Source of the DNA: Streptomyces ochraceiscleroticus
Lineage (GTDB): Bacteria > Actinomycetota > Actinomycetes > Streptomycetales > Streptomycetaceae
Direction: 5' to 3'
DNA: 64,000 nucleotides
Assembly: GCF_000720485.1 (NCBI RefSeq)
Contig: NZ_JOAX01000021.1
Coordinates: 1 to 64,000, forward strand
Shown here one piece after another: positions 33,128 to 41,401 of this stretch; positions within the stretch are counted from its first letter, which is position 1; every line of letters begins with the position of its first letter. The translations under genes were made by a program, and so were the position numbers. Below the pieces are notes generated by a model. The model was not told the origin of the DNA and did no database searches. It saw only the letters and a program-made list of their open reading frames with translations.

Positions 33128-33922
33128 TCAGGCGCGGGGGATGCGGGTGAACTCGGGCGCCCGCTTACCGAGGAAGGCGGCGACGCCCTCACGGCCTTCG
33201 TCGGACGCGGCCGCGGCGGCGAGCGCGCGGGCCTCACGGTCCAGGTGCGCGGCCAGGTCGGCACTCTGCCCGGCGGCGACGAGCCGGCGGGTGGCGCCGA
33301 AGGCGCCGGTCGGCCCCCGGCGCAGGGCTTCGGCGGTGCGCTCCGCCTCGTCCGACAGCTCTGCGGCGGGGACGACGCGGCTGACCAGTCCGATCGCCGC
33401 GGCCTCGGCCGCCGGTACGCGCCGGTTGGTGAGGAGCAGGTCCAGGGCCCGCTTGGGGCCGACGAGGCGGGGCAGAGACCGGCTGACTCCCGCGTCGGGT
33501 GAGTAGCCGATGCCGGTGTACGCGGCGGTGAAAGCGGCGGTGTCGGCGGCGAGCGTCACATCGGCGGCGGCCGCGAGCCCGATGCCCGCACCCGCCACGG
33601 CTCCCTGGACGGCGGCCACCATGGGCGCGTCGAGCGCCGCGAAGACGCACAGGGCCTCGTGCAGCGCGTCGGTGACCGCGATGAGGTGCTTGTGCAGCGC
33701 CTCGCCTTCGAGCCGGGCGAATTCGCGCAGGTCACCGCCGACGCAGAAGGCCGTGCCCGCGCCGGTGAGCAGCACGGCCCGTACGGCGCCGCGCTCGCAC
33801 GCGCGGGCGGCGTCGAGGAGCCCGCGGGCCGTCTCCAGGCCGATGGCGTTGCCCGCCTCGCCCCGGCACAGGGTCACCCGCGCCAGGCCGCCCGCGTCGA
33901 TCTCGGTACGTACGGCCGTCAT
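33128..33922 (-). CDS. Enoyl-CoA hydratase/isomerase family protein
   Basis: A 264-aa crotonase-fold protein: oxyanion-hole segments FCVGGDLREFAR and AAVQGAVAGAGIGLAAAADV, followed by AAFTAAYTGIGYSPDAGVSRSL, where Asp occupies the second catalytic position as in delta3,delta2-enoyl-CoA isomerases, and the C-terminal AFLGKRAPEF helix. The ATG at 33922 overlaps the preceding SDR stop (ATGA); an alternative ATG at 33934 exists. It may act as hydratase or isomerase in the pathway. Confidence 0.88.
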   Translation of the reverse strand: MTAVRTEIDAGGLARVTLCRGEAGNAIGLETARGLLDAARACERGAVRAVLLTGAGTAFCVGGDLREFARLEGEALHKHLIAVTDALHEALCVFAALDAPMVAAVQGAVAGAGIGLAAAADVTLAADTAAFTAAYTGIGYSPDAGVSRSLPRLVGPKRALDLLLTNRRVPAAEAAAIGLVSRVVPAAELSDEAERTAEALRRGPTGAFGATRRLVAAGQSADLAAHLDREARALAAAAASDEGREGVAAFLGKRAPEFTRIPRA

Positions 33923-34695
33923 CGCGCCGTCCATCCGCCGTCGACGGTCAGGACCTGTCCGGTGCAGTACGTGGAGGCGTCCGAGGCGAGGTAGAGCAGT
34001 GCGCCGTCGAGCTCGTGGCCGTCGCCGCCGCGTCGCAGCAGCGTGTTGCGCTCGACCCAGCGTCGCGAGCGCTCGTCACCGAACAGCTCGGCGGTCATCT
34101 CGGTGCGGAACCAGCCGGGAGCGAGGGCGTTCACCCGCACCCCGGCACCTCCCCATTGCCCGGCCAGTTCCCTGGTCAGACCGATCAGTCCGGCCTTGGA
34201 CGCCGAGTAGCTCGCGCCGCCGAGCGGGGCGGCGGAGACCAGGCCGAGGATGGAGGAGACGTTGATGACGCTCTTGCCGGTGCCTCCGGCGTCAGGGGAC
34301 TCGGCGACGAGCCGGGCGAGGTGGAAGGGCGCGACGAGGTTCACCCCGAGGACGTCGGCGAAGTCCTCCGGCGTTTCGTCCTCGGCGCGCGTCTCGCCCG
34401 ACGTGGCCGCGTTGTTGACCAGGATGTCGATGCGGCCGGTGGCAGCGAGCGCGGTGTCCGTGAGGCGCAGCCGATCGGCCTCCTGCGAGACGTCGCACGC
34501 CACCGGGTGGATGCGCGCGTGGGAGTCGGCGAGGTCCTTCAGCCGGTCGATGCGGCGCGCGGCGGCGAAGACCGTCGCGCCGGCCTGCGCGAGGACGGAC
34601 GTGAAGCGCGCGCCGAGGCCCGCGGAGGCGCCGGTGACGATCGCCGTCCTGCCCTCCAGGGAGAAGAGCTCGGCCACCGGGCGGGGCGCGCTCAT
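33919..34695 (-). CDS. Short-chain dehydrogenase/reductase
   Basis: A 258-aa SDR: TGASAGLGARF cofactor loop, ACDVSQEAD, LVNNAATSGE, INVSSILGLV with catalytic Ser, YSASKAGLIGL (Tyr/Lys pair) and APGWFRTEM. The ending YCTGQVLTVDGGWTAR is typical of the family. It is coupled by four-base overlaps on both sides (to the SDR at 34692 and the hydratase at 33922), showing a tightly translated operon. Probable NAD-dependent 3-hydroxyacyl-CoA or secondary alcohol dehydrogenase. Confidence 0.9.
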   Translation of the reverse strand: MSAPRPVAELFSLEGRTAIVTGASAGLGARFTSVLAQAGATVFAAARRIDRLKDLADSHARIHPVACDVSQEADRLRLTDTALAATGRIDILVNNAATSGETRAEDETPEDFADVLGVNLVAPFHLARLVAESPDAGGTGKSVINVSSILGLVSAAPLGGASYSASKAGLIGLTRELAGQWGGAGVRVNALAPGWFRTEMTAELFGDERSRRWVERNTLLRRGGDGHELDGALLYLASDASTYCTGQVLTVDGGWTAR

Positions 34696-35489
34696 TCCTC
34701 CACCCCGATCGGCAGGGCGGTCGCGCCGCCGTCGAGGACGAGGGTCTGTCCTGTCATCCAGGAGGAGGCGTCCGAGGCCAGGAAGAGGGCGGCGTGCGCG
34801 ACGTCCTCGACCGTGCCGAGGCGGCGCATCGGCAGCTTGGCGGTGAGGACGGGTTCGCGGACTTCCCATACGGCGCGGGCCAGTTCGGTCTTGATGAGCC
34901 CGGGAGCGATGGCGTTGACGCGGGCCCGCGGCCCGAGTTCGTAGGCGAGCTGCCGCGTCATGTGGAGCATGGCGGCCTTGGTGGCGTTGTAGTAGCCGAT
35001 GTGCGGGTCCACGATGAGGCCGCCGACGGAGGCGATGTTGACGACCGCTCCCCCGTGCTCGGCCATCCAGGCCCGCCAGGCGCAGCGCGTCCAGGCGATC
35101 ATCCCGTACTGGTTGACGCGGACGGTCTTCTCCGCGCGCGGCAGGTCCAGGTCGAGCAGGTCGCCGTTGTACGGGTTGGTCGCCGCGTTGTTGACGAGGA
35201 TGTCGAGGCGGCCGAAGCGCGCCATGGTCTCGTCGACGCATGCCTCGGCCTGGTCGGGTTCGCCGGCGTTGGCGACGACCGTGTGGACGTCGCCGTCGCC
35301 CTTGACGCGGAGCAGTTCCTCGCGCGCCTCGGCGAGTCCCGCGGGCTTGCGCGCGGCGATCACGACGTGCGCGCCGGCCGCCCGGTAGGCGGTGGCGATG
35401 CCGAGGCCGATGCCGCGGGAGCCGCCGGTGATGACGGCGACCCTGCCGTCGAGGACAGGGGCCGGGGTCCTGGTCGCGTCGGCGCTCAT
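34692..35489 (-). CDS. Short-chain dehydrogenase/reductase
   Basis: A 265-aa SDR: TGGSRGIGLGI, VVANAGEPDQ, LVNNAATNPYNG, VNIASVGGL (Ser), YYNATKAAMLHM (Tyr/Lys) and APGLIKTEL. The NNAATNPYNGDLLDL segment is characteristic of FabG-like SDRs found beside acyl-CoA dehydrogenases in actinobacteria. It overlaps both neighbours by four bases. Two consecutive SDRs suggest two separate hydroxyl oxidations in the pathway. Confidence 0.9.
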   Translation of the reverse strand: MSADATRTPAPVLDGRVAVITGGSRGIGLGIATAYRAAGAHVVIAARKPAGLAEAREELLRVKGDGDVHTVVANAGEPDQAEACVDETMARFGRLDILVNNAATNPYNGDLLDLDLPRAEKTVRVNQYGMIAWTRCAWRAWMAEHGGAVVNIASVGGLIVDPHIGYYNATKAAMLHMTRQLAYELGPRARVNAIAPGLIKTELARAVWEVREPVLTAKLPMRRLGTVEDVAHAALFLASDASSWMTGQTLVLDGGATALPIGVEE

Positions 35490-36733
35490 GCTGCCGCACC
35501 TGCCTTCTTGTCGTTCTTCTCCTGCAACTTCTGCTTGTACGGGGCGAGTTCCTGGCGGGCGACGGTGCGCAAGTGCACTTCGTCGGGGCCGTCGGCGATG
35601 CGCAGCGCCCGCGTGATGGCGTAGAGCCGGGCCAGGACGGTGTCGTCGCTGACGCCCGCCGCGCCGTGCGCCTGCACCGCGCGGTCGACGACCTTGTGGG
35701 CGACATCCAGGGCCGCCACCTTGATCGCGGCGACTTCCATGCGGGCGGCGGCGTTGCCGACGGTGTCCATCAGCCAGGCCGACTTCAGGACGAGGAGTCG
35801 GAGCTGCTCGATCTCGATGCGGCTGCGCGCGACCCATTCCCGTACGACACCTCGGTCGGCGAGCGGACCGCCGAACGCCTGCCTCGCGGTGACCCGTTCG
35901 CACATCAACTGCAGGGCACGCTCGGCGAATCCGACGGCGCGCATCGCGTAGTGCATCCGGCCCGGTCCGAGCCGCCCCTGGGCGAGCGCGAAGCCCTCCC
36001 CCTCGCCGACGAGGATGTTCTCGGCGGGTACGCGCACGTTCTCGAACAGCACCTCGCCGTGCCCGCAACGGTCGGTGTAGCCGAACATCGGCAGGTCGCG
36101 GACGACGGTGACGCCCGGGGTGTCGCGTGGGATCAGCAGCATGCTCTGCTGCCGGTAGGCGGGCGCGCCCGGGTCGGTCTTCCCCATCAGGATGATCAGC
36201 TTGCAGTCGGGGTCGAGGATCCCGGAGGTGTACCACTTGCGGCCGTTGACGACGTAGCTGTCGCCGTCACGGGTGATGAGGGTCCGGATGTTACGGGCGT
36301 CGGAGCTGGCGACCTCGGGCTCGGTCATCGCGAAGCAGGACCGGATCTCCGCCGCGAGAAGCGGCTTCAGCCAGCGCTCCTGCTGCTCAGGGGTGCCGTA
36401 GAGGGCAAGCAGCTCCATGTTGCCGGTGTCGGGCGCCGAGCAGTTGAACACCTCGTTGCCGATGATGGAGCGGCCCATGAGCTCGGCGAGCGGCGCGTAG
36501 TCGAGGTTGGTGAGCCCCGCGCCCCACTCGCCGTGCGCCATGAAAAGGTTCCACAGGCCCTCGGCGCGGGCCTTCTCCTGAAGTTCGATCATCACCGGCG
36601 GTTGCGCGTGCGGGTCGTCGGCCTCGGCGATCTGCCGGTCGTACGCGGCCTCCGCCGGGACGACGTACTCCTCCATGAACGACCGTATGCGGCCTTGGAG
36701 TTCACTCGCTCGCGGCGAGAGTCCGAAGTCCAC
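35486..36733 (-). CDS. Acyl-CoA dehydrogenase (ACAD10/11-like)
   Basis: A 415-aa ACAD starting at a GTG preceded by AGGAG. Motifs: NCSAPDTGNMELLALYGT, SCFAMTEPEVASSDARNI, WYTSGILDPDCKLIILMGKT, MHYAMRAVGFAERALQLM and the C-terminal AHGAAGVSDDTVLARLYAI then DGPDEVH. The GTG-M-E-LL and ASSDARNI patterns match the ACAD10/11 group, whose members in vertebrates carry an APH-type kinase domain on the same chain. Here the APH partner is the next gene upstream (36765), which fits a 4-hydroxyacyl-CoA route. Confidence 0.92.
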   Translation of the reverse strand: MDFGLSPRASELQGRIRSFMEEYVVPAEAAYDRQIAEADDPHAQPPVMIELQEKARAEGLWNLFMAHGEWGAGLTNLDYAPLAELMGRSIIGNEVFNCSAPDTGNMELLALYGTPEQQERWLKPLLAAEIRSCFAMTEPEVASSDARNIRTLITRDGDSYVVNGRKWYTSGILDPDCKLIILMGKTDPGAPAYRQQSMLLIPRDTPGVTVVRDLPMFGYTDRCGHGEVLFENVRVPAENILVGEGEGFALAQGRLGPGRMHYAMRAVGFAERALQLMCERVTARQAFGGPLADRGVVREWVARSRIEIEQLRLLVLKSAWLMDTVGNAAARMEVAAIKVAALDVAHKVVDRAVQAHGAAGVSDDTVLARLYAITRALRIADGPDEVHLRTVARQELAPYKQKLQEKNDKKAGAAA

Positions 36734-36764
36734 GGTTACTCCTGTTCTCAGGTGGTCGGAATGG

Positions 36765-37724
36765 TCAGCCGAGGATGTCGCGCGCCGTGCGGATCATCGC
36801 CGCGATGGTGGGCGGCAGCCGCTCCTGATCCGGGTCGTGATGCTTGCCCTCGCGGTGGCGGCGCAGGTTGTGCCCCATGATCGCGGCCATCTTCATGCGC
36901 CCCAGGGCGCGGAACCAGTCCATGGCGGGCAGGGCGGGGCCGCCGTCGCGATAGGCATCGAGGAGTTCGGCCTCGGTGGGCAGGCCGGGGACGGCGCGGC
37001 CGAGCTGCGGGAAGTTGTGGTGGTCGGCGAAGAGCAGAAACCAGCCGAGGTCGATGCGCGGGTCGCCGACGCTCCAGATCTCCCAGTCGACGACGGCGGA
37101 AGGCCGCGCGCCGACACACAGGACGTTGCCCAGCCGGAAGTCGCCGTGCAGGAGTACGGGAGGCAGGCCGTCCGGCACTTCATCGGCAAGGCGCGCCATC
37201 AACTCACCGGCTTCTGGCCGGAGTTCCTCCGGCACGGCGCGCATCGTGCGACTCCAGCGCTCCAGCTCACCGGCCACGTCGAGTGGGTCGGGCGCGTCGA
37301 GGCCGGGCGCGCGGGTGTCGGTGGCGTGCAGCCGGCGCAGCACGTGGGCGATCGCGGTCATGCGGGCTCGCGCGGTCATGACGGAGATCCCGGGCTCGTC
37401 GAGGACCGGCTCGACCGCCTCGCCGGACGCGAACTCCATGGCGAACCAGCCAGGCTCCTCGTCGTCGACCGCGACGACGCCCGGCACGGGCACCGGTGAT
37501 CCGGCGAGCGCGGCGAGGACCCGGGCCTGGCGCAGTACGTCATTGCGCCCGACGGGCCGCTGCCCCGGCGGCACCGCCTTGACGACGTACCGTGCGCCGC
37601 CCGCGTCGATCGAGTACGTCAGCCCCGAGTGACCACCAGGGAGCGTCCTCAACTCCCCTTCGGCCACACCGAGTCGTTTGCGTACTCGCTCCGCCAGCGC
37701 TGTCATCTGTATCGCCGTGCTCAT
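36765..37724 (-). CDS. APH-like phosphotransferase-family protein
   Basis: A 319-aa kinase-fold protein: LPGGHSGLTYSIDAGGARYV with VVKAVP (ATP lysine kept), LLHGDFRLGNVLCVG (catalytic Asp) and VVDWEIWSVGDPRIDLGW (metal ligands). It overlaps the upstream acyl-CoA dehydrogenase by four bases and precedes another ACAD after 31 bases, giving an ACAD-APH-ACAD arrangement. By analogy with ACAD10/11 it may phosphorylate a hydroxyacyl-CoA to aid dehydration. Confidence 0.88.
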   Translation of the reverse strand: MSTAIQMTALAERVRKRLGVAEGELRTLPGGHSGLTYSIDAGGARYVVKAVPPGQRPVGRNDVLRQARVLAALAGSPVPVPGVVAVDDEEPGWFAMEFASGEAVEPVLDEPGISVMTARARMTAIAHVLRRLHATDTRAPGLDAPDPLDVAGELERWSRTMRAVPEELRPEAGELMARLADEVPDGLPPVLLHGDFRLGNVLCVGARPSAVVDWEIWSVGDPRIDLGWFLLFADHHNFPQLGRAVPGLPTEAELLDAYRDGGPALPAMDWFRALGRMKMAAIMGHNLRRHREGKHHDPDQERLPPTIAAMIRTARDILG

Positions 37725-38938
37725 CGGACGGGCTCCCTGGGCAGGCCGAGCACCCGCTCGGCGAGGATGTTGTGCTGGATCTCGTCGGTGCCGCCCGCGA
37801 TGCTGTAGCCGGGCGCGCCGAGGACGTGTTCGGTCCAGGCGTAGGTGCCCCACTCGCCGGTGTCCGCGACGAGGAGCGGGCCGAGGAGCTCGGAGACGAG
37901 GTCGCTGGTGCGGCGCATGGTCTCGGTGGCGTACAGCTTGCCGACCGAGGCTTCCGCGCCGGGTTCGCGTCCCGCGACGAGGGCGCCGGTGACCCGGAGT
38001 CCGATGAGCCGCTGGACGAGGGCGCGGACGTAGAGGTCGGCGGCCTGGCGCTGTTCACCGCCGGTGAGCGGCCGGGGCAGATGGCCGGCCAGCTCGACGG
38101 CCCGGTCGGCGTTGTCGAGCCCGAGGTTGCCGGAGTCCAGGCGTTCGGAGGCGAGCACGCTGAGCGTGACCTTCCAGCCCGCGCCGACCGGGCCGAGCCG
38201 GTCGGAGTCGGGGACGACGACGCCGTCGAGGTAGACCTCGTTGAAGCTGGCGCCGCCGGTCATCTGCTGGATGGGGCGGATCGTCACGCCCGGGGCGTCC
38301 ATGCGCACCAGGAATACGGTGATGCCCGCGTGCTTGCGCGCATCCGGGTCGGTGCGGCAGACGGCGACGCCCCAGGTGGCGACGCGGGCGCCGGAGGTCC
38401 ACACCTTGTGCCCGGTCAGCACCCAGTTCTCGCCGTCGCGCACCGCACGGGTGCGCACCGCCGCGAGGTCGGAGCCCGCCTCGGTCTCCGAGAAGAGCTG
38501 ACAGGCCAGTTCGTCGGTACGCAGCATGGGAGGCAGCCAGCGGGCCTTCTGCTCCTCGGTGCCCCAGATGCCGATCGCGGGGGCGACGAGCGCCTGGGTC
38601 ACGGGGAAGATCTCGGTGCGCTGGGGGACGTCGAAGGCTGCCTCTTCGGTGCGGTAGAGCTGTTCGTAGGAGGCGGGCAGGCCGCGTCCGCCGAGCTCCT
38701 GCTGCCAGGTGAGGGCGCCCCAGCCCTGGTCGTAGCGGGTGCGCTCCCATTCCTGGGTGCGGGCGGTGTGGGCGCGCTCCTCGTCCTCGGTCCAGTTCTC
38801 GAACACGGCGACGGAATCGGAGCCGCTGCCCCACTCCCCTTCGGCGGCCCGCGGCCGGGCGACCGTGGCGAGCCACCGCCGGGCCTGCGCACGGAACTCC
38901 TCCGGTTCCGGAACACCACTGTTCACGGGGCTCTTCAT
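37721..38938 (-). CDS. Acyl-CoA dehydrogenase
   Basis: A 405-aa ACAD: WQQELGGRGLPASYEQLY, ACQLFSETEAGSDLAAVRT, WVLTGHKVWTSGARVATWG, GGASFNEVYLDGVVVPDSDR and the ending GGTDEIQHNILAERVLGLPR. The PTAGxxxLP-type central segment and the EIQHNILAERVLGLPREP terminus mark the large actinobacterial FadE group used in sterol and long-chain catabolism. No catalytic residue is missing as far as can be judged. It is translated in coupling with the APH gene. Confidence 0.92.
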   Translation of the reverse strand: MKSPVNSGVPEPEEFRAQARRWLATVARPRAAEGEWGSGSDSVAVFENWTEDEERAHTARTQEWERTRYDQGWGALTWQQELGGRGLPASYEQLYRTEEAAFDVPQRTEIFPVTQALVAPAIGIWGTEEQKARWLPPMLRTDELACQLFSETEAGSDLAAVRTRAVRDGENWVLTGHKVWTSGARVATWGVAVCRTDPDARKHAGITVFLVRMDAPGVTIRPIQQMTGGASFNEVYLDGVVVPDSDRLGPVGAGWKVTLSVLASERLDSGNLGLDNADRAVELAGHLPRPLTGGEQRQAADLYVRALVQRLIGLRVTGALVAGREPGAEASVGKLYATETMRRTSDLVSELLGPLLVADTGEWGTYAWTEHVLGAPGYSIAGGTDEIQHNILAERVLGLPREPVR

Positions 38939-38960
38939 AGGGCCGGGACACCTCCTTCGT

Positions 38961-40106
38961 TCAGCGGGACAGGACCGTGCAGGCGCTCACGCCCGGGGCG
39001 CCGTACACGTGGGTGAAGCCGACCCTGGGCTCGCCGGGGACCTGGTGCTCGCCGGCCCGGCCGCGCAGTTGCTGCACCACCTCGTAGACCTGGCGCAGGC
39101 CGGAGGCGCCGATGGGCTCGCCGTTGGCGATGCACCCGCCGTCGGTATTGACGGGGAGCGCGCCGCCGATCTCCGTGGCGCCGGCGGCGATGAGCCGCTC
39201 CTGCTCACCGTCCTCGCAGAAGCCGCACTCGGCCATGTGCATGACCTCGGCGCCGCTCTCGGTGTCCTGGAGCTGGCAGAGGTCGATGTCGCCGGGGCCG
39301 ATGCCCGCTTCTTCGAAGGCGGCGGCGGACGCGTCGCGGCTCACGCTCGTCAGCTCCCCGCCGGGGATCGACGGGCTGAACACTTCGAACGAGCCGTAGC
39401 GGCGGGTGCGTACGGCCGCCGAACGCAGCGTCACCGACGGGCCGTCCAGGGTGCGGGCGACATCGGGCGAGCAGAGGACGAGAGCCGCGGCGCCCGCCCC
39501 CGGAGAGCAGAACATGAAGCGGGTGAGCGGGTCACTGACCATGCCCGAGTCCAGGATCTCCCCGGCGGACACCGGCTTGCGCCGCCACGCCTCGGGCGTC
39601 AGCTCGCCGTTCCGGTACGCCTTCTCGGCGACACGCGCGAGGGTCAGCGGTGTGATCCCGTGGTCGTGCATATAGCGCTGGATCTTCATGCCGAAGAACT
39701 GGGTGGTGACCATCAGCCCGTCGCTGCCGTACTCCGCGCCCAGGCCCCAGTCCTCGGGGCGCGGGTCGAAGGCGCCACGCGGGTGCTTGTCGAATCCGAC
39801 GGCGAGGACGACGTCGGCCATGCCCGAGCGGATGGCGTTGACCGCGGAGACGAGTGCGCTGCCGCCGGTCGCGCACCCGTTCTTGACGTTCACGAACGGC
39901 AGACCGGTCAGCCCGAGTTGGGCGACGAGCGTGTCGGCGAGCCCGGCGCTGTCGCTGCCGCCGAAGGCCGCCCGTACCCGGGACCACTCGATACCGGCGT
40001 CGGCGAGCGCGGCGTTCACCGCGCTCACGGCAAGCTGCCGGCCGCTCGCCTCGGAGCGGCCGAAGGGCGTACGGCCGGCGCCGCAGACCAGGACGTCGGT
40101 ACTCAC
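38961..40106 (-). CDS. Degenerate thiolase / Ltp2-like lipid-transfer protein, probable retro-aldolase subunit
   Basis: A 381-aa thiolase-fold protein. The nucleophile-position cysteine is kept (Cys78 in VKNGCATGGSAL), but both catalytic histidines are replaced: the HDxF motif reads QDTESG (Gln280) and the GHP motif reads ANGEPIGASG (Glu330). The C-terminus has THVYGAPGVSACTVL, with a tyrosine (Tyr368) at a place where Ltp2 aldolases use a catalytic tyrosine. Ltp2 works with a DUF35 protein to cleave a side-chain beta-hydroxyacyl-CoA; the next gene is exactly such a partner and overlaps by four bases (GTGA). I therefore favour retro-aldol cleavage over thiolysis. Confidence 0.85.
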   Translation of the reverse strand: MSTDVLVCGAGRTPFGRSEASGRQLAVSAVNAALADAGIEWSRVRAAFGGSDSAGLADTLVAQLGLTGLPFVNVKNGCATGGSALVSAVNAIRSGMADVVLAVGFDKHPRGAFDPRPEDWGLGAEYGSDGLMVTTQFFGMKIQRYMHDHGITPLTLARVAEKAYRNGELTPEAWRRKPVSAGEILDSGMVSDPLTRFMFCSPGAGAAALVLCSPDVARTLDGPSVTLRSAAVRTRRYGSFEVFSPSIPGGELTSVSRDASAAAFEEAGIGPGDIDLCQLQDTESGAEVMHMAECGFCEDGEQERLIAAGATEIGGALPVNTDGGCIANGEPIGASGLRQVYEVVQQLRGRAGEHQVPGEPRVGFTHVYGAPGVSACTVLSR

Positions 40107-40501
40107 GGCCCCTCCTCTCTAGGACTGTTCGCCCCTGTAGGGGCGTTCGGCCTGGCCCTGGGCACCCCGTCCCCGGCGGTCACCGTGAGCGGCATCCCGA
40201 TCCGTACGTCGTCGAGGTCGTCGACGTCGAGGACCGCCGCCACTCGGACGCCGTCCACCAGCTCGACGTAGCCGAGCGCAAACGGGCGGAAGCCGCCGGG
40301 CGGTTCCTGGTACGGGGGCGACTTGGGCGCATAGCGCTGCACGGTCCAGGTCCACAGCGTGCCCTCGCCGTGGAGGGCCAGCGGCTGGGCCGCCCCTCCA
40401 CAGCGCGGGCAGGTGACGTCCGCGGGGTAGAGGGCCACCGAGCAGCCGGAGCAGCGTGCGCCCTGGAGCCCGGCGGCCGGACTCCGCGGAGGCGTGGTCA
40501 T
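40103..40501 (-). CDS. DUF35 OB-fold / zinc-ribbon protein, partner of the thiolase-like protein
   Basis: A 132-aa protein with an N-terminal rubredoxin-like zinc ribbon (CSGC then CPRCGG, 14 residues apart) and an OB-fold (GEGTLWTWTVQRY, FALGYVELVDGVRVAAVLD, IGMPLTVTAGDG). DUF35 proteins dock on thiolase-fold partners and bind acyl-CoA. Here it overlaps the degenerate thiolase gene by four bases, so the pair almost certainly forms a complex. Confidence 0.9.
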   Translation of the reverse strand: MTTPPRSPAAGLQGARCSGCSVALYPADVTCPRCGGAAQPLALHGEGTLWTWTVQRYAPKSPPYQEPPGGFRPFALGYVELVDGVRVAAVLDVDDLDDVRIGMPLTVTAGDGVPRARPNAPTGANSPREEGP

Positions 40502-40506
40502 CGCGG

Positions 40507-41295
40507 TCAGCGCCCCGTCCACTTCGGCTCGCGCTTCTCCAGGAAGGCCGACACACCTTCGGCGGCGTCGTCGGAGTTGAGCGCCACACCCACGGCGAGG
40601 TGCTCCATGACCATCAGCGACTGGGTGTCGGCGTCCAGGCTGCGGTCGATGGTCATCTTGGTGAGCCACATCGTGAACGGGCTCTTGTCGGTGAGGTGAC
40701 TGATGAACTCCTCGACCGTCTCGTCCAGCTTCTCCGCGGGAGCGGACTTGTTGATGAGGTCGAACTCGGCGGCCTCGACGCCCGAGAGCAGCTTGCCCGT
40801 GAGCATCAGCTCCTTGGTCTTGCGGATGCCGATCATGCGCGGGACGCGGTAGATCGGGCCCGCGCCGCCGAACAGCGAGCGGTTGATGTGGAAGTCGCCG
40901 ATCTTGGCGTCGTCGGCGGCGATCGCGAAGTCGCAGGAGATCATGATCTCGAAGCCGCCCGCGGTGACGTAGCCCTCCAGGACGGCGACCGAGGGGGTCT
41001 TCATCGAGTAGAGGCGGTCGCAGACCTTCGCGGACTTGACCGCGACGTCGATGGCGTTGGACTTGCCGACGAAGTCCGCCTTCAGACTGTCGAGGTCGAA
41101 GCCTGAGCAGAAGGTGTTGCCGCGGCCACGGATGACCAGGACACGGAGCTCGGGGTCCGCGTCGACCTCGGTGATGATCTCGTCGAGCCGGTCCAGGATC
41201 GGCACGGTGACGCAGTTCTTCTTCCAGGGGCGGTTGAGCCAGACGCGGGCGACGTGGCCGTCACGCTCGAACTGGATCTCGTCTTCCACTGCCAT
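40507..41295 (-). CDS. Enoyl-CoA hydratase/isomerase family protein
   Basis: A 262-aa crotonase-fold protein, first gene of the ten-gene run. Oxyanion-hole segments are FCSGFDLDSLKADF and SVAVLEGYVTAGGFEIMISC; the usual GGG-x-E-L is replaced by AGGFEIM (Glu retained), and INRSLFGGAGPIYRVPRMIG lies where the second acidic residue is expected but shows no Glu/Asp. This may be an isomerase, ring-hydrolase or dehydratase variant rather than a standard hydratase. Two ACTGAA-type sites lie 33 and 89 bases upstream. Confidence 0.85.
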   Translation of the reverse strand: MAVEDEIQFERDGHVARVWLNRPWKKNCVTVPILDRLDEIITEVDADPELRVLVIRGRGNTFCSGFDLDSLKADFVGKSNAIDVAVKSAKVCDRLYSMKTPSVAVLEGYVTAGGFEIMISCDFAIAADDAKIGDFHINRSLFGGAGPIYRVPRMIGIRKTKELMLTGKLLSGVEAAEFDLINKSAPAEKLDETVEEFISHLTDKSPFTMWLTKMTIDRSLDADTQSLMVMEHLAVGVALNSDDAAEGVSAFLEKREPKWTGR

Positions 41296-41327
41296 CTCTG
41301 AACCCTCCGGTTCTGCCGAACTTCCGA

Positions 41328-41345
41328 AACTGAACTGAATTCACT
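41328..41345. promoter_or_regulatory. ACTGAA-type operator, site C (ten-gene acyl-CoA operon)
   Basis: AACTGAACTGAATTCACT: ACTGAA, five-base spacer CTGAA, TTCACT. The best palindrome of the set; 33 bases upstream of the hydratase ATG. Confidence 0.7.
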
Positions 41346-41383
41346 ACGAGTTTGGAGAGTTGCCGACCCACTGTCAACCCTCC

Positions 41384-41401
41384 AACTGAACCTGATTCAG
41401 G
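41384..41401. promoter_or_regulatory. ACTGAA-type operator, site C2
   Basis: AACTGAACCTGATTCAGG: ACTGAA, spacer CCTGA, TTCAGG. It is centred 56 bases from site C (about five helical turns) and overlaps the last codons of the alcohol dehydrogenase gene. Confidence 0.65.
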
